Origin: Verrucomicrobiia bacterium
GTDB taxonomy: Bacteria; Verrucomicrobiota; Verrucomicrobiia; Limisphaerales; JADLHS01
DNA: 64,000 nucleotides
Assembly (NCBI GenBank): GCA_011525685.1
Contig: WYBW01000074.1
Span: forward strand, 1 to 64,000
Direction: 5' to 3'
The notes under the pieces were generated by a model. The model saw nothing but the letters and a program-made list of their open reading frames with translations. It did not search any database and had not been told where the DNA came from. How positions within the stretch are numbered: the stretch's first letter is position 1; the number at the start of each line of letters is the position of its first letter. This document shows positions 9,478 to 17,492 of this stretch, piece by piece. The position numbers and the translations under genes are program-made.

Positions 9478-11292
9478 TCACCACCCGAGCGGACGGCCTC
9501 TGTTTTGTTCCACCAGCCACTTTAGGAGTGGTTGGAAATAGGCAATCATCGCCGAGCCATCCATCTTGCGGCTGCCGGTGAACGTTTCCAGCGCGTCGGG
9601 CCACGGTTTGGACGCGCCCATCGCGAGCATCTGGTTCAGGCGCTTGCCAACCTCTTTGTTGCCGTAGAACGAACAACGGTGCAGCGGGCCTTTCCAGCCC
9701 GATTGGTCGGCCGCGGCCTGATAGAATTGGAACTGGAGAATCGCGGCCAGGAAATAGCGCGCATAAGGCGTGTTGCCCGGGATGTGATACTTGGCGCCGG
9801 GATCAAAGGCGGTGGCCGGACGCTCGACCGGCGGCACGATGCCTTGATAGCGCAGGCGCAATGCCGTCCAGGCCGCCTGATATTCCCCGGGTTTGGTTTC
9901 GCCGCTGAAAACGCCCCAGCGCCATTTGTCCATCAGCAAACCGAAGGGCAGGAACGCCACCTTGTCCAACGCCTGCCGCAGCAGCAGCCCGATGTCCTTG
10001 TCCGCGCTGGGCACTCGCGACGCATCCAGCAATCCAATTTGCACCAGATACTCGGGCGTAATGGACAGCGCGATGAAATCACCGATGGCCTCGTGGAATC
10101 CATCGTGCGCGCCGTTCAGATAAAGGAACGGCTGCTGGTTGTAGGCGCGTTGGTAGTAATTGTGGCCGAGTTCGTGATGAATCACCACGAAGTCGTCGGC
10201 GTTGACCTTGATGCACATCTTGATGCGGAGGTCGTCCTTGTTGTCAATGTTCCACGCGGACGCATGGCAGACGACTTCACGATCCCGCGGCTTCACGAAT
10301 TGGGAGCGTTGCCAGAATGTGTCGGGCAGGGCGGGCAGACCCAGCGAGGTGTAGAACGCTTCCCCATCCTTCACCATTTTGATGGGGTCGTAGCCCTTGG
10401 CCGCGAGCAGCGTGGTGAGATTGTAGCCGATGTCGCCGACGCCCTTGGGCGCGACAAGATCGTAAATGTTCCCCCATTCCTGCGCCCACATGTTGCCGAG
10501 CAGGTCGGCGCGGATGGGGCCGGTGGGGGGCTGAACACTTGCGCCGTAATGCTCGCTCAGTTTGGTGCGCACGTAGCAATGCAACTGGTCGTAGAGCGGT
10601 TTGACCTGCGACCACAGCCGCTCCATTTCACTGGAAAACTCCTCGGCGGACATGTCGTAGCCGGAACGCCACATCACACCGACATCGGCGTAGCCCAGTT
10701 CCTTCGCGCCTTCGTTGGCAATGCTGACGAGTCGCTTGTAATCCTCACGCATCGGCGCGCCGACCTGGTCGTGCCAGCTCGTCCACATCTCCTGGAGTTT
10801 GGCCGGATCGCGCACCGTGCCCATCGCCGCCTCGATGTCCGAGCCGTTGATCGGCTTGCCATCGAGCGTGCCTTTGCCCTTGCCATACTGTGACTGCAAC
10901 TTCGTGGCGAGTGTGCTCAGCTCGTTGGCCGCGCCCGGCTTTTCCGGAGCGGGAAGAACGATGCCCTGTTTGAGGAAGTCCAGCTTCCGGCGCACGTCGA
11001 AGGACAAGCCCTTGACGCCATCGAACTTCGCCGCGCCCTTGGCGAAGCGCACGCTCAATTCGGTAAGGCGCGCTTTGATTTCCGCGGCCAGCGCGTCCGT
11101 GTCCTCGGTGAGATAGGTTTCGTTGATCCATTCCGCGCGATAGGCCTGGACCGAAAGATCGGCGAGTTCCCTTTCGGCCTGCGCCACGAACGCATCGGCC
11201 CTGGCGGTTTCCCTCTGCGTCGCCTGGCCCAATGCCGAAGCGGAGAACGCCAGGACCACAGCCAGCGCGACGCGGACGGATGAGTTGCTCAT
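9478..11292 (-). CDS. M2-family peptidyl-dipeptidase (ACE-like), exported
   Basis: 604 residues from the ATG at 11292, which gives a clean signal peptide (VRVALAVVLAFSASALGQA); a longer frame would precede it with unrelated residues. Zinc metallopeptidase of family M2, related to angiotensin-converting enzyme, removing C-terminal dipeptides, here probably in the periplasm. The active site is HHELGHNYYQ (HExxH), followed by HEAIGDF, which gives the third zinc ligand Glu. Other family blocks are MRSGYDMS-type sequence near residue 205 and LGNMWAQEWGNIYDLV. Length is normal for bacterial M2 enzymes. It stands alone between the CotH and oxidoreductase genes. Confidence 0.92.
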   Translation of the reverse strand: MSNSSVRVALAVVLAFSASALGQATQRETARADAFVAQAERELADLSVQAYRAEWINETYLTEDTDALAAEIKARLTELSVRFAKGAAKFDGVKGLSFDVRRKLDFLKQGIVLPAPEKPGAANELSTLATKLQSQYGKGKGTLDGKPINGSDIEAAMGTVRDPAKLQEMWTSWHDQVGAPMREDYKRLVSIANEGAKELGYADVGVMWRSGYDMSAEEFSSEMERLWSQVKPLYDQLHCYVRTKLSEHYGASVQPPTGPIRADLLGNMWAQEWGNIYDLVAPKGVGDIGYNLTTLLAAKGYDPIKMVKDGEAFYTSLGLPALPDTFWQRSQFVKPRDREVVCHASAWNIDNKDDLRIKMCIKVNADDFVVIHHELGHNYYQRAYNQQPFLYLNGAHDGFHEAIGDFIALSITPEYLVQIGLLDASRVPSADKDIGLLLRQALDKVAFLPFGLLMDKWRWGVFSGETKPGEYQAAWTALRLRYQGIVPPVERPATAFDPGAKYHIPGNTPYARYFLAAILQFQFYQAAADQSGWKGPLHRCSFYGNKEVGKRLNQMLAMGASKPWPDALETFTGSRKMDGSAMIAYFQPLLKWLVEQNRGRPLGW

Positions 11293-11338
11293 GGGCCGAG
11301 CGTAGTCGCGTGGCTCGAGAGTGGTCAAGCGGGGGGAA

Positions 11339-11429
11339 GCTGTGGGCGCGGCTGGGTTAAAGGCCAGCCGCGGACACCGAAACTGTGTCGGACCTTCGGG
11401 CTTGCTGCGGCTGCTTCCGCGGACACAGC
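11339..11429. repeat. multi-hairpin palindromic element between M2 peptidase and oxidoreductase
   Basis: Outer arms GCTGTG (11339-11344) and CACAGC (11424-11429) extend inward through matching GCGG/CCGC. Inside is a perfect 8-bp stem, GCGGCTGG (11348-11355) and CCAGCCGC (11364-11371). The design is the same as the other palindromic modules: short outer arms with nested stems. No T-run follows, so it is not an obvious intrinsic terminator. Confidence 0.5.
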
Positions 11430-11449
11430 CACACCATCACTGGGTTGCT

Positions 11450-12721
11450 TCAAACTGGCTTGCCGTAAATCTTCTGGAACGCCCCATCGCCACGAAGCGG
11501 ATCAACAATTGTGATTCCATCGTCGCCGAAACGCGCTGTGACCGGCGCGCCTCTGCCTTCGCTCAGGTATTGGAAATTCAAGTCACGCACGATGCGCGCG
11601 GCGTGAACAATGGCCACAACGATCCGCGCGTCTTCGGCAGTCGGATAAATGTCCGCCACAGCTTCGCGGGACTCGTTCAGAAATTTCATCCGGCAGATGG
11701 CCACCAACCCGGCGATGAGGCTGTCCACGCCGTAGCCGACGTAAGCCGGCGAACCGTCGGGGCGTCTCACCTCACGGGTGAAGTGGTTGTTGCTCGTGCG
11801 CGAGCCGCCGCCGGCGTTCCACCAGCGGAAACCGCGGTATTGCTGGTCGCTTTCCACCTTGCCGTCCGCCCCGACGATCTCGTGGCCTTGATTCACCGGG
11901 CCTTCGAAATCCGGCGGCGTGATCCAGTTGTTGTGGAAATTGATGCTCATGCCGTTGGCGAAATCCACCCGGACCTGCACGGCGTCGTAAGCGTTAATGC
12001 CGTCGCGCACGAGACGTTTTTTCTGGCCAACGGCGGTAAGAGAGACGGGCTTGCTATGGTAGTAATGCCAGATCAAATCCACCCAGTGCGGACCGACGTA
12101 GCTGAACGGATCGCTTTGCTCGACCCATTTGAAGGTGCTCGTGGAAACTTCGAGCGGCTCCTCAAGATACGCCGTGCCGTAGAGCGGCGCGCCGATGCGT
12201 TTCTGGATGTCGTCGCGGACGCGCAGATGGTCGGGGTCGTATCGCTTGTGCATGTCCACGGCCACGATGCGGTTCCGCTTCCTTGCCAGTTCGATGATCT
12301 GGTCGGCTTCGGTGATTTCGAGGCACATCGGCTTTTCCGTGAGGACGTGCGCGCCTCTTTCCAAACCGGCCAGAATCGGCGGCGTGTGCAGGTGGTCCGG
12401 CGTGGCCACCGCGAGGACGTCAAGGCCGGGGAAGTCGCGCAAGAGGTCGCGCCAGGGAGTCTCGCCGAAGTACGTTTGGGAGGCGTAATTCGTGATGCGT
12501 GAGAAGAAATCGGTGGATCGTTTGGCGGAAGCTTCGGAGCGCGTGGCAACGGCCACCAGATCAAACTTCACGTCCGCGAAATCCCGGGCGTGTTGATCGA
12601 GGCCCAGACGGGCGAGCTGGCCGGCGATGCCGAAGCGTTGAAGGTCGGCGTAGGCGCGGAGGTGGACGTCGCCGCCGAACATGCCGGCGCCGACCAGGGC
12701 GATTTGGATGGAGCGTTCCAT
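11450..12721 (-). CDS. Gfo/Idh/MocA family oxidoreductase
   Basis: 423 residues from the ATG at 12721, where the Rossmann fold begins (IQIALVGAGMFGGDVHLRAY). NAD(P)-dependent oxidoreductase, usually acting on sugars or inositols. The conserved EKP motif is present (HVLTEKPMCLEIT), followed by VDMHKRYDPDH and GPHWVDLIWHYY in the substrate domain. There is no Tat signal, so it is cytoplasmic. The substrate cannot be told. Residues near the first helix (RITNYAS) are encoded by 7-bp TCACG-type repeats, seen elsewhere in this window. Confidence 0.87.
   Translation of the reverse strand: MERSIQIALVGAGMFGGDVHLRAYADLQRFGIAGQLARLGLDQHARDFADVKFDLVAVATRSEASAKRSTDFFSRITNYASQTYFGETPWRDLLRDFPGLDVLAVATPDHLHTPPILAGLERGAHVLTEKPMCLEITEADQIIELARKRNRIVAVDMHKRYDPDHLRVRDDIQKRIGAPLYGTAYLEEPLEVSTSTFKWVEQSDPFSYVGPHWVDLIWHYYHSKPVSLTAVGQKKRLVRDGINAYDAVQVRVDFANGMSINFHNNWITPPDFEGPVNQGHEIVGADGKVESDQQYRGFRWWNAGGGSRTSNNHFTREVRRPDGSPAYVGYGVDSLIAGLVAICRMKFLNESREAVADIYPTAEDARIVVAIVHAARIVRDLNFQYLSEGRGAPVTARFGDDGITIVDPLRGDGAFQKIYGKPV
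12484..12504. repeat. three 7-bp TCACG-type repeat units inside the oxidoreductase gene
   Basis: On the plus strand the units are CGTAATT, CGTGATG and CGTGAGA, which read NNTCACG on the coding strand. They encode SRITNYA. The same unit recurs between and inside dapA and dapB. Confidence 0.5.
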
Positions 12722-13101
12722 GCGCGGTCGAATTGTGTGGCAAGTTTGCAGCGGCGCGAAGGCGCGAAGCAATGAATTTCCCGATCACGGCACCGGGCCG
12801 GGCGCATCTTGACCGAACCACCATAGAGCAGGTATCGGCTCACCGTAGCGCAGGTTTCCCAACCTGCGGTATCGCCGATTTCCAATCGGCTGGCTGTGCG
12901 AAGTAGCGCGGTCTGCGGGTTGGAAGCCCGCGATATCCCGACCTATCGGGAGAAGTCTGCGCTACGGTGGTTCCACCAAGATGCGCCCCACGGGGCTTCA
13001 AGATTTGGCCAGTGCGCGTTCGGTTGGCAGGCGGAGGGAAATCCGCGATGGGTGGCAGTTTGCGCTTTGCTCGCGGCGCGCGGCGTGGTTGAGTCTTGCG
13101 C
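12722..13101. other. intergenic stretch holding a palindromic element
   Basis: This divergent intergenic region between the oxidoreductase and the DUF554 gene carries the 129-bp element described at 12841-12969. I see no gene in it and no convincing promoter. Confidence 0.55.
12841..12969. repeat. 129-bp palindromic element with perfect 13-bp ends
   Basis: Ends CACCGTAGCGCAG (12841-12853) and CTGCGCTACGGTG (12957-12969) are perfect inverted repeats. Nested stems follow: GCAGGTT/AACCTGC (12850-12867, loop TCCC), GCCGATT/AATCGGC (12874-12890, loop TCC), a GCGGG/CCCGC stem and CCCGA/TCGGG with loop CCTA. The GTAGCGCAGG-TTTCC core is shared with the elements at 24601 and 60012. Confidence 0.85.
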
Positions 13102-13842
13102 GTGACGGGCGCGATCTTGAACGCGGCAGGAATCGTGGTGGGCGGGGTGGTGGGTCTCATGCGCACCACCCCGCTCTCCGCGCAGTCGCAGGCCTTCTTC
13201 AAGACGGCCCTGGGAGTTTTCACGATTTTCTACGGGCTGCGGCTGACGTGGTTGAGCATCAACGGTCCGTTCGCCACGGTGGTCAAGCAGATTACCATCG
13301 CCTTGATCGCCGTCGTGGTCGGGCGCCTGGTGGGACGGCTCTTGCGGTTCCAGAAGGCCTCGAATCATCTTGGCCAGTATGCGCGGCGGCTGATCGAGAG
13401 CACGAAGCCAAACGATCCACACCGCTTCAGCAACGGAATGAACGCCTGCGCGATCCTGTTTTGCGCCTCGCCGCTGGGCATTCTGGGCGCGGTGCATGAC
13501 GGATTGCCGGTGGAGCCCGGCGGGATGGGCTATTTCTATCCTCTCGCGGTGAAGGCGGTGATGGACGGCCTCGCCATGCTGGGCTTCGTGGCGTTGTTCG
13601 GCGCGGGCGGCATGCTGGCGGCGCTTCCGGTGTTCGTTTTCCAAGGGACCATCACCCTGGCCTGTAATTTTTACGCGGAGCCTGTCCTGCGCGCGCACGG
13701 CCTGCTCGATTCGGTCAACGCCGTGGGAGGTCTGGTCATCTGCACCGTGGGCTTGATCATCTTCGAGATCAAGAAGGTGGAACTGGCAGATTACCTGCCG
13801 AGTCTGGCGCTGGCGCCGCTGATCACATGGTTGTGGAAATGA
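13102..13842 (+). CDS. DUF554 family membrane protein
   Basis: 246 residues from GTG 13102 (TTG 13096 is possible). The sequence matches the DUF554 integral membrane family: TGAILNAAGIVVGGVVGL at the N-terminus, the glycine-rich CASPLGILGAVHDGL segment, LAVKAVMDGLAMLGFV, and a last helix VNAVGGLVICTVGLIIFEI before a PSLALAPLITWL end. About six or seven membrane segments. Molecular function is unknown in the family; a transport role is often assumed. It stands alone and converges on nrdJ. Confidence 0.87.
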   Translation: MTGAILNAAGIVVGGVVGLMRTTPLSAQSQAFFKTALGVFTIFYGLRLTWLSINGPFATVVKQITIALIAVVVGRLVGRLLRFQKASNHLGQYARRLIESTKPNDPHRFSNGMNACAILFCASPLGILGAVHDGLPVEPGGMGYFYPLAVKAVMDGLAMLGFVALFGAGGMLAALPVFVFQGTITLACNFYAEPVLRAHGLLDSVNAVGGLVICTVGLIIFEIKKVELADYLPSLALAPLITWLWK

Positions 13843-13947
13843 AGCAAGGGTTCGGACGGCGAACTATCCCGGCATGACCCGCTGGGGGCGGCGGGTCGCT
13901 TCAGTCACCACACGGACTTGGCGAATACAAGGGGTATCTGCGTACCA

Positions 13948-13987
13948 ACAAAAACCACAGGCCGGGGACCGTGGCTCCCCGGCCTGT
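13948..13987 (-). terminator. intrinsic terminator of nrdJ
   Basis: A perfect 12-bp stem, ACAGGCCGGGGA (13957-13968) and TCCCCGGCCTGT (13976-13987), with a 7-base loop. On the minus strand it is followed by GG and a TTTTTGTT tract. It lies 18 bp past the nrdJ stop. Confidence 0.85.
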
Positions 13988-14004
13988 CGAATTTCAGCAA
14001 TCAG

Positions 14005-17000
14005 TCAGGAGCAGCCCAGACTCTCTCCGCAGTTGAGGCACTTGTAGCAGGCACCATTGCGGACGGCCACATGGCCGCAGTTGGGACAAGTCGGTGCGTC
14101 CTGCTGGAAGTGCGCGACCGAGTCATTCAAGGTCTTCACCACATAGGTGGCGGGAGCGCCTTGGGCATGGCCGTTGCCATTGGTCGTGCCGGGTGTTTCC
14201 ACGTCCAGCACGTCAGTCTCGTCAGACAACGGCAGTTCAGGCACCGGCCGGTTTATTTTTTTTTTGATTTCCTCCATCAGGCCGGGCATCGCCAGTTCCG
14301 GTTGGTTGCGGGCCGCGCTGACGCTTTCGCGGTAACCCGGAACGAACTGCATCGCCATCCAGCGGAACACGTAGTCGGTGATGGAGGAGGCGTTGCGAAT
14401 GTCCGCGTTCTTGGTGAAGCCGCTGGGCTCGAAGCGCTGATGGGCGAATTTCCGCACCAGCGCATCGAGCGGCACACCGTATTGCAGCGCCAGACTGGTC
14501 AGCGTGCCGATGCTGTCCATGAGGCCGCCGATGGTCGAGCCTTCCTTGGCCATGGTGATGAACAACTCACCCGGCTGGCCATCATCGAACAGGCCGACGG
14601 TGAGGTAACCCTCGTGGCCGGCGATGTCGAACTTGTGGGTGATGGCGGTGCGGGTGTCCGACAGGCGGCGGCGGAGCGGCTTGCCGATCTCGAGGCGCAA
14701 TCTCGCGATCTCCGTTTCCAGTTCCTTGATGCGGCCTTCGAGCGCGGCGGTGTCGTTCGTCGCCGTGCCCGTGGAACTGTCGCCGCCTTTGCGGGTGTTC
14801 AACGGCTGGGAACGCTTCGAGCCGTCGCGGTAAATGGCCACACACTTGAGCCCCATTTTCCAGGCCTGCACGTAAGTGTCGCGGATTTCCTCGACGGTGC
14901 TTTCGTTGGGCATGTTGACGGTTTTGGAAATGGCGCCGCTGATGAAGGGTTGCGCGGCCGCCATCATCTTCAGGTGCGCCAGGTAATGGATGCTGCGTTT
15001 GCCGCGGAAGGGTTTGAACGCGCAATCGAACACCGGGAGGTGCTCGGGTTTCAGCCCGCTGCGGACCGTGACCCCGTTTTCCTCGATGTCCTCGATGGTG
15101 TCGAATTTCTCGATGTGCGCGATGATGGCCGCGACTTCCGAGGAGTTGTAACCCAGCCGTTGCAACGCCTGTGGAACGATGCGGTTGACGATGTTCAACG
15201 TTCCGCCACCCGCCAGCAGTTTGTATTTCACCAGGGCGATGTCCGGCTCGACGCCGGTGGTGTCGCAGTCCATCAGGAACGCGATGGTGCCGGTGGGCGC
15301 GAGCACGGTGACCTGGGCGTTGCGGTAGCCGGCTTGTTCCCCGCGGGCCAGGGCGGCATCCCAGCAACGGCGGGCTTCGTCCTTGAGATAACCGAATTCC
15401 TCGCTCGGATGAATGTCTTCCACGGCGCCGCGGTGCAGGCGCATGACGCCCAGCATGGCCTCCACGTTGTCCGGCTGGAGGGGTTGGGGAACGTGGGCGC
15501 AACGGGCGTCGTGGTAACCGGGAAACGCACCGAGGCTGGCGGCAATTTCGGCGCTTTGCTCGTAGGCATGGCCGGTCATGATCGCCGTGATGGCGCCGGC
15601 CAGGGCACGGCCTTCGTCGCTGTCGTAAGGCAGCCCGTAGCTCATGATCAGCGAGCCGAGGTTCGCGTAACCCAGGCCGAGCGTGCGGAAAATGTGCGAG
15701 TTGACGGCGATGTCCGGAGTCGGGTAGCTGGCATTGTCCACAAGAATCTCCTGCGCGGTAATGAAGATGCGGACAGCGGCCTTGAAGCGTTCAATGTCAA
15801 ACCTGCCGTCCTCGCGCTTGAACTTCATCAGGTTCAGCGACGCGAGGTTGCAGGCGGTGTTGTTGATGAACACATACTCGCTGCAGGGGTTGGTGGAGTG
15901 AATCGGCTCGGTGCCCTTGCAGGTGTGCCACTTTTGAATCGCGTCGTCGTACTGCATCCCCGGATCGCCGCAGACCCAGGTCCCTTCGGCAATCTTGGTG
16001 AGAAGCTTGGCGGCGTCCTTGCGATCGAGCGGTTTGCCGGTTGTGATCGAGCGCGTCCACCATTCCCGGCCGGCGATGGCGGCTTCCATGAAGAGATCGC
16101 TGGTGCGGACCGAGAGATTCTCGTTCTGATACATGACGCTGCCATAGGCGTCGCCGTTGTAGGAGCCGTCGTAGCCTTGTTCGATCAAGGCCCACGCCTT
16201 GCGTTCCTCCTTCTGCTTGGCGTCAATGAATTCCTCTATGTCGCCGTGCCAGTCGCGCAAGGTGTTCATCTTGGCGGCGCGACGGGTTTTGCCGCCGCTC
16301 TTCACGACATTGGCGACCTGATCATAGACCTTGAGGAACGACATCGGACCGCTGGGCCGACCGCCGCCACTGAGTTTTTCGCGGCTGGAGCGGATGGGGG
16401 AGAGGTCCGTGCCCGTGCCCGAGCCGAACTTGAAGAGCATGGCCTCGGCGTGGGCCAGTTTCATGATGCTCTCCATGTTGTCCTCCACCGACTGAATGAA
16501 GCAGGCGCTGCACTGGGGATATTCGTACTGCGTGGCGGCGCGTTCGGCCTGGCGGGTCTTGCGATTGAAAAACCAGTTGCCTTTGCAGGACACGCTGCCG
16601 ATGCCGTACTCGTGATGCAGGCCGACATTGAACCAGACCGGCGAATTGAACGCGCCGTATTGGTTCAGGCAAAGCCAGGTCAATTCATCGTAAAACACCT
16701 CGCCGTCCGCCCGGCTGAAGTAACCGTCCTTCACCCCCCAGTTGGCAATGGTGCGTGTGATGCGGTGGATGAGTTGCCGCACGGAGGTCTCCCGCTCGGC
16801 CGTGTTTTGTTCGCCGTAAAAATACTTCGACACGACCACCTTGGTGGCCAGCGGCGACCAGGACTTCGGCACCTCGACGTTCTCCTGTTTGAAGATGACC
16901 TTGCCGGCGTCGTCGGTGATTTCGGCCGTGCGCCGTTCCCATTCGATCTGTTCGAACGGCTTGATCTTGGCGTCGCTGAAGACACGTTTGACCGGTAAAG

Positions 17001-17124
17001 ACTTCTTCGTCGTGGCGGGGGTCTGCTTGTTGGTTCGGGTGGCGGTCACGGTCGCCGTGCGGCGGCGGGGTTGGGGTGCGGTTGAAATCGAAACCTCTGG
17101 CTCTGCGTCAATCGTCGTATTCAT
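14005..17124 (-). CDS. nrdJ: adenosylcobalamin-dependent (class II) ribonucleotide reductase
   Basis: 1,039 residues from the ATG at 17124. Reduces ribonucleotides to deoxyribonucleotides using B12, with no separate radical subunit. Visible family blocks: SPVWFNVGLHHEYGIG, FKFGSGTGTDLSPIRSS, the active-site stretch NPCSEYVFINNTACNLASLNL, and PTGTIAFLMDCDTTGVEPD. The far C-terminus is a zinc-ribbon-like CPNC-x8-CYKC-x2-C tail ending GCS, which fits the redox-active cysteine tail of long NrdJ proteins. The N-terminal ~50 residues are basic and low complexity (RRRTATVTATRTNKQ). There is no NrdR-type box that I can see upstream. Confidence 0.95.
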   Translation of the reverse strand: MNTTIDAEPEVSISTAPQPRRRTATVTATRTNKQTPATTKKSLPVKRVFSDAKIKPFEQIEWERRTAEITDDAGKVIFKQENVEVPKSWSPLATKVVVSKYFYGEQNTAERETSVRQLIHRITRTIANWGVKDGYFSRADGEVFYDELTWLCLNQYGAFNSPVWFNVGLHHEYGIGSVSCKGNWFFNRKTRQAERAATQYEYPQCSACFIQSVEDNMESIMKLAHAEAMLFKFGSGTGTDLSPIRSSREKLSGGGRPSGPMSFLKVYDQVANVVKSGGKTRRAAKMNTLRDWHGDIEEFIDAKQKEERKAWALIEQGYDGSYNGDAYGSVMYQNENLSVRTSDLFMEAAIAGREWWTRSITTGKPLDRKDAAKLLTKIAEGTWVCGDPGMQYDDAIQKWHTCKGTEPIHSTNPCSEYVFINNTACNLASLNLMKFKREDGRFDIERFKAAVRIFITAQEILVDNASYPTPDIAVNSHIFRTLGLGYANLGSLIMSYGLPYDSDEGRALAGAITAIMTGHAYEQSAEIAASLGAFPGYHDARCAHVPQPLQPDNVEAMLGVMRLHRGAVEDIHPSEEFGYLKDEARRCWDAALARGEQAGYRNAQVTVLAPTGTIAFLMDCDTTGVEPDIALVKYKLLAGGGTLNIVNRIVPQALQRLGYNSSEVAAIIAHIEKFDTIEDIEENGVTVRSGLKPEHLPVFDCAFKPFRGKRSIHYLAHLKMMAAAQPFISGAISKTVNMPNESTVEEIRDTYVQAWKMGLKCVAIYRDGSKRSQPLNTRKGGDSSTGTATNDTAALEGRIKELETEIARLRLEIGKPLRRRLSDTRTAITHKFDIAGHEGYLTVGLFDDGQPGELFITMAKEGSTIGGLMDSIGTLTSLALQYGVPLDALVRKFAHQRFEPSGFTKNADIRNASSITDYVFRWMAMQFVPGYRESVSAARNQPELAMPGLMEEIKKKINRPVPELPLSDETDVLDVETPGTTNGNGHAQGAPATYVVKTLNDSVAHFQQDAPTCPNCGHVAVRNGACYKCLNCGESLGCS

Positions 17125-17492
17125 TTGATGCGTTGAAAGTTGTTGGTGTCCTGCTGAATTCGAGAAAAAAGGTCGCCCGTCAAAAAACTTCAAAATGATC
17201 GCTAAATCCTCGAAAATCCGACTCTAACACTGAATTCACTCCCCCCATTAGTGGGGGAGCGGGGTGAATCTTGCTACCACCTATTGGGGCACTCAAGGAA
17301 ATTTTCAAAAAAAGTTACGCGAACGATATTCCCGCCGTAATTCATCAGGAAAATCGGAAAATGACTGTGGCGGGCGGGTGTCGCACAAGTTGTTCGCAGG
17401 TGTGAACAACTGCGGTTGTGAGTAACTCGCCAGGCTTGCGGCAGAACTCGAGTCCGACGTAATCAGTTCATTGAGCCGAAGTGCTCTTGCCA
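17125..17492. other. intergenic region upstream of nrdJ
   Basis: 368 bp without a gene, between the end of the beta-propeller gene and the nrdJ start. The only clear structure is the inverted repeat at 17388-17411. No cobalamin riboswitch core or NrdR box could be recognised by eye. Confidence 0.5.
17388..17411. promoter_or_regulatory. perfect inverted repeat upstream of nrdJ, possible operator
   Basis: Arms AGTTGTTC (17388-17395) and GAACAACT (17404-17411) with an 8-base spacer. No T-run follows on either strand, so a protein-binding site is as likely as a terminator. It lies 264 bp before the nrdJ start and 82 bp past the propeller stop. Confidence 0.4.

Noticed and set aside
13918-16998. 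1,026-codon open frame on the plus strand
   Set aside because: It is antisense to nrdJ, whose active-site motifs are intact on the other strand; long antisense frames are expected at this GC content.
17125-17492. Cobalamin riboswitch or NrdR box before nrdJ
   Set aside because: Neither the B12-box core nor an ACAC-TATAT-type NrdR box could be found by reading the region.
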